A DNA stretch of 64,000 bases from Siminovitchia sp047228825 (GTDB lineage Bacteria > Bacillota > Bacilli > Bacillales > Bacillaceae_C). Below, piece by piece: positions 61,553 to 64,000 of the stretch. The DNA is taken from NCBI RefSeq assembly GCF_047228825.1, contig NZ_JBFEGN010000006.1, positions 1 to 64,000 on the forward strand, in the 5' to 3' direction. Below the pieces are notes generated by a model. The model ran no database searches and had not been told where the DNA came from. It was given only the letters and a program-made list of their open reading frames with translations. Each line of letters begins with the position of its first letter. Positions within the stretch are counted from its first letter, which is position 1. Both the position numbers and the translations under genes were made by a program.

Positions 61553-62377
61553 CTAACAGAATGTTGTTCGCATCGCAAGTTCCGTCATGACAAGCATCGC
61601 TTGGTAGGCTTCGAGAATATCCTTGGCTTGAAAACGGACAATCGTTGTTCCCGGCACCATCTCCGTCCCCGGCATTAAATTCGCCCACTCTGCTTCACCA
61701 TAATTGGTAAATTCGATGCTTAACAGCGGTTTGTCAGGCGGGGTCAGCGGTTTCACGTGATGGCGGTTCTTAATCGCATGTGCCGTTTTTTCTTTCAGCA
61801 GCTCCCCTGCCTTGGCCGGTGTTAATGATTTGGCTGCAGAACGGGAAATGGCTTCCTTGACCACTGCGGTCGTCACATTTGGGATCAACTGTTCCGCTTC
61901 AAGTGCTGCCTGATCATCACCGGCAACCATAATCACCGGCACACCGTAATAACCGGCGACATAGGCATTGAACCCCAACTCGCCAACGGCCGCATCATTA
62001 ATAAACATGTTGCGGACACCAAAAATCATCGAGTGGGTCATCACTCCAGGCTGGGCCGCGCGGGCATGGTAACCGGCAAAAATGGCACCGGCAAACGTCT
62101 CATCAAGTCCTTGAACCATTGAAAACGGTTTCACATCACCGGTAATGATATAAGCTTCCGGGTGAAGCCTTTCGATTAAAAGATTATTCATCTTTGAATG
62201 ACTATCATTGACGACGACTTCCTTCGCCCCTTGGTTAAACGCGGCCGCAATCACATGATTGGCTTCATCCGTCATCATGATCCGGCTTCGTTCATAATTG
62301 TGCTTGTCCGCATCCACGTGGGTGTGATCGACGAGGCCAGTGATGCCTTCCATGTCGACAGAAATATAAAGTTTCAT
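61553..62377 (-). CDS. dppA: D-aminopeptidase DppA (M55)
   Basis: This 274-residue M55 zinc peptidase begins MKLYISVDMEGITGLVDHTH, where Asp8 and Glu10 are metal ligands. The catalytic-region histidines follow in AGYHARAAQPGVMTHS. DppA removes D-Ala from D-Ala-D-Ala and related peptides and assembles as a decamer. It is the first gene of the operon, as in B. subtilis. The start at 62377 follows GGGGAGAGAG. Confidence 0.93.
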   Translation of the reverse strand: MKLYISVDMEGITGLVDHTHVDADKHNYERSRIMMTDEANHVIAAAFNQGAKEVVVNDSHSKMNNLLIERLHPEAYIITGDVKPFSMVQGLDETFAGAIFAGYHARAAQPGVMTHSMIFGVRNMFINDAAVGELGFNAYVAGYYGVPVIMVAGDDQAALEAEQLIPNVTTAVVKEAISRSAAKSLTPAKAGELLKEKTAHAIKNRHHVKPLTPPDKPLLSIEFTNYGEAEWANLMPGTEMVPGTTIVRFQAKDILEAYQAMLVMTELAMRTTFC

Positions 62378-62408
62378 AGTCTCTCTCCCCATTCAAAATA
62401 CTATTTTT

Positions 62409-62437
62409 AGTATAAAGTAAATAAACAAATTATTCAA
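62409..62437 (-). promoter_or_regulatory. SigA-type promoter of the dpp-ykf operon
   Basis: On the minus strand TTGAAT (62437-62432), a 17-base spacer and TATACT (62414-62409) lie about 32 bases before dppA. No convincing CodY box was seen, although the B. subtilis operon is CodY-repressed. Confidence 0.7.
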
Positions 62438-62535
62438 TCTATTATAAAATGAGCGGAAATTCGGATCTCACCCATAAACATCCATGCTTTTTTTCCGACA
62501 AGAGATATTTCCGAGATTTCGTTATGGATATAAAA

Positions 62536-62580
62536 AAATCCAGCCATTAGAGACAAAAAACTCTCTAACAGCTGGATTTC
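62536..62580 (-). terminator. Terminator of the DUF3870 gene
   Basis: AAATCCAGC and GCTGGATTT arms with an inner TTAGAGA/TCTCTAA stem are followed on the minus strand by TTTTTTT. Confidence 0.9.
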
Positions 62581-62604
62581 ACTTGCGAAGAACAAATGAA
62601 GCAG

Positions 62605-62922
62605 CTAACCGGTAATAAGCTGATTATATTTAATAAGAGCATTTTTGAAAGCGACAATCAGCGCTTTTTGCGAGGAACCAAAGTACCTGCTTTCAATTTC
62701 CGAAATAATTTCCTCCTGCTCATGCATAAACCTGCCGATAAATAATGATTTTATAAACTTGGATGTAAGTGGAATGGTAGAAGAACATTCCGCTTCCAAT
62801 ATTTCATGATTCCTGGTGTCGACAACCAAACCAACGAAATATGCATTATATTGCTGCATAATAGGGTTGTTGGATGCAGTCTTACTGTCACCAATCACAT
62901 AAATTGCTTCTTTAGGAAACAC
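62605..62922 (-). CDS. DUF3870 domain protein
   Basis: This 105-residue protein (AIYVIGDSKTASNNPIMQQY, FVGLVVDTRNHEILEAEC, SLFIGRFMHE) matches the DUF3870 family, a RimO/MiaB-unrelated small alpha-beta fold of unknown role. It starts at GTG 62922 behind GCAGGAGG. It is monocistronic with its own terminator. Confidence 0.75.
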   Translation of the reverse strand: MFPKEAIYVIGDSKTASNNPIMQQYNAYFVGLVVDTRNHEILEAECSSTIPLTSKFIKSLFIGRFMHEQEEIISEIESRYFGSSQKALIVAFKNALIKYNQLITG

Positions 62923-63059
62923 TTATGATCCTCCTGCCGTTCGGGTAAAGTGCGGGGCATTCACATGGGAAACATGCAAACGTCCGTCACTAAATCGAAG
63001 GTATAACTTATATTAATATAAACGCTTTCATTTTTCAAGGAAAATAGCAGAATCAATTT

Positions 63060-63203
63060 CATCATTCTAAGATTTTTTGATCATCTTATCTTTTTGTTTA
63101 GCAGAAAACAAGTGTTCTGTCCTGAAACTTTTGGCTTCGCCAAACTAAAATTCATCCCCCACTTATCGACTATCTCAGATTGAAGTGGGGGAATCGGCAG
63201 CAC
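63060..63203 (-). mobile_element. Possible IS200/IS605-type end fragment with hairpin
   Basis: The 9-bp stem CCCCCACTT / AAGTGGGGG (63156-63190) and GTTTGGCGAAGCCAAA resemble 3' ends of tnpB-carrying elements. The segment abuts nagA-like sequence exactly where conservation stops. No transposase or tnpB frame remains. The assignment rests on structure and position only. Confidence 0.35.
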
Positions 63204-63458
63204 TCCCAAGTGATAATCGCCGTCACCCAAATCGGTGGCCCTGATTGCATCCGTAATCACAGCAATTTCCTGATTCCGCTTCGCCCGCAAGGCGAGCCTG
63301 ATCATTGCCGGATGGACATGGATGCCATCGGCGATAAACTCGGTGCTGGCATCATCCGTTTCCAACGGCAAACACGATGGGGTCGGTTCGCGATGATGAA
63401 TGGTGTTCATCGCATTGCACAAGTGGGTGATCTGTGCAATCCATATTATTTTGTGCAT
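63204..63458 (-). pseudogene. nagA fragment (N-acetylglucosamine-6-phosphate deacetylase)
   Basis: The minus strand encodes ITHLCNAMNTIHHREP, then FIADGIHVHPAMIRLALRA and VITDAIRATDLGDGDYHLG. These correspond to the metal-binding and catalytic region of NagA, including the ITDA catalytic aspartate. Both ends are lost: no start domain precedes it, and after YHLG the sequence becomes an unrelated hairpin element. It is not functional. Confidence 0.8.
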
Positions 63459-63548
63459 GACATACCAAACAGTGAGCCCACGCAGGGACTCTCTTTTTCA
63501 ACAAATTCCAATGATTTCTTTCGAAACTTTGGTCATACATGCTATCAT

Positions 63549-63607
63549 AACAAAAAAAGTAACCACCCATGACGCCTGGCCAGCATTTGGGTTGGTTACT
63601 TTTTTCT
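63549..63607. terminator. Terminator of the HesB-like gene
   Basis: AAAAAAGTAACCA(C/A)CC and GGGTTGGTTACTTTTTT form a stem of about 17 bp with a loop of about 19 bases, with T runs on both strands. Confidence 0.85.
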
Positions 63608-63665
63608 AACTCTTATGTGGGCTGCTCCCTTAAAGGGGGATTGCTTAGGACCCGAGGTGTAGGGG

Positions 63666-63980
63666 TTATGAAGGTATTTCAATGGCGCACGCGCTTGAAA
63701 CGAAGTTTTCCCCAACAGTAAAGCCGTGTTCATCGGAATAATCAATCTGGGTGACCTCGTCCAAATTCCTCCGGGTAAAGCGGTCGAGCAAAATGCGAAT
63801 GCCGTTATACTCGAGCACGGAGTCATTTTTTCTCGGTTCATCAAAAATAAGTTTGAATGAGACAGATATGCCGCAGCCTCCGGCTACATCACAGTCAATC
63901 CGGGGAAAATTTCCTTCTTCCCATTCCATTGTACTGAGCTTTTGAATGGCTGTGTCTGTTAAGGTAATAAGCAAAACCAT
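63666..63980 (-). CDS. HesB/IscA-like protein (YqkB type)
   Basis: This 104-residue HesB-like protein resembles YqkB of B. subtilis. It carries CDVAGGCGISVSFKLIF and the C-terminal SSACAIEIPS in place of the canonical CxC of IscA. The spacing of cysteines differs from true A-type Fe-S carriers, so cluster binding is uncertain. ATG 63980 has AAAGGAGATGA upstream. Confidence 0.8.
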   Translation of the reverse strand: MVLLITLTDTAIQKLSTMEWEEGNFPRIDCDVAGGCGISVSFKLIFDEPRKNDSVLEYNGIRILLDRFTRRNLDEVTQIDYSDEHGFTVGENFVSSACAIEIPS

Positions 63981-64000
63981 TCATCTCCTTTATAAAGATT

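Noticed and set aside
62393..62600. CodY-box-like AT-rich stretches upstream of dppA
   Set aside because: The best match to AATTTTCWGAAAATT has several mismatches and is indistinguishable from AT-rich background.

Overview
The window reads as chromosome of a low-to-moderate GC Gram-positive member of the Bacillaceae, not Bacillus subtilis itself. Most genes are orthologues, in conserved local order, of the B. subtilis ytpR-ytpQ-ytpP, ytoQ/ytoP/ytzB, ytnP-ytmP-ytlQ-ytlP-dat-pepV-ythQ-ythP-ytzE-ytgP-ytfP, leuS-ytzC-ytqB-ytpB-ytpA-ytoA-asnB-metK-pckA and dppABCDE-ykfABCD blocks. Ribosome binding sites are strong AGGAGG types, GTG and TTG starts are common, and regulation uses T-box, S-box and TPP leaders. 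No rRNA, tRNA or CRISPR array was seen.

Layout. 1-1500: a YvrJ-type membrane peptide and a Phd/RelE-type toxin-antitoxin pair. 1.5-6.2 kb: a BceRS-BceAB antimicrobial-peptide sensing and detoxification module. 6.5-12.9 kb: OpuD betaine carrier, universal stress protein, the ytpP-Q-R group interrupted by an Rpn/PD-(D/E)XK nuclease-like gene, and a PfoR/EIIC-like membrane protein. 13-15.9 kb: a TPP-riboswitch-controlled ThiZXY importer. 16-24.2 kb: YtoQ, a DUF84 NTPase, an M42 aminopeptidase, YtzB, a DUF2243/CtaG-like pair, a peptide symporter, YtnP lactonase and YtmP kinase. 24.4-33.3 kb: YtlQ, RNA 2',3'-cyclic phosphodiesterase, D-amino-acid transaminase, PepV dipeptidase, an EcsAB-like ABC pair, YtzE, a Met/Pro-rich protein and the lipid II flippase MurJ. 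33.5-49 kb: flavoprotein YtfP, Cse60, a rhodanese, leuS with its T-box, YtzC, YtqB, a sucrose-phosphatase-like HAD protein, the YtpB terpene synthase/YtpA lipase pair, gamma-carbonic anhydrase, a C39-like protease, asnB, a nitronate monooxygenase and metK with its S-box. 49-52 kb: a roughly 1 kb repeat-rich spacer, pckA under a CcpN-like site, and a truncated group IIC intron. 52-62.4 kb: a ten-gene murein-peptide import and catabolism operon (dppA to ykfD plus a serine hydrolase). 62.6 kb to the end: a DUF3870 protein, a broken nagA fragment and a HesB/IscA-like protein.

Functional themes are cell-envelope turnover (MurJ, PepV, Dat, Dpp/Ykf, BceAB), vitamin, methionine and leucine supply under riboregulation, and gluconeogenesis (pckA). 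Non-coding structure is rich: a 52-bp tandem array whose units each fold into a hairpin with a constant stem and variable loop, a family of large perfect hairpins sharing a core sequence, three copies of a dispersed extragenic repeat, and a MITE-like palindrome inside the dpp-ykf operon. No completely new multigene system was identified. The best candidates for follow-up are that hairpin array, the cytosolic class-A-beta-lactamase-like protein added to the murein-peptide operon, the small gene coupled to the nitronate monooxygenase, and the Rpn-type insertion.
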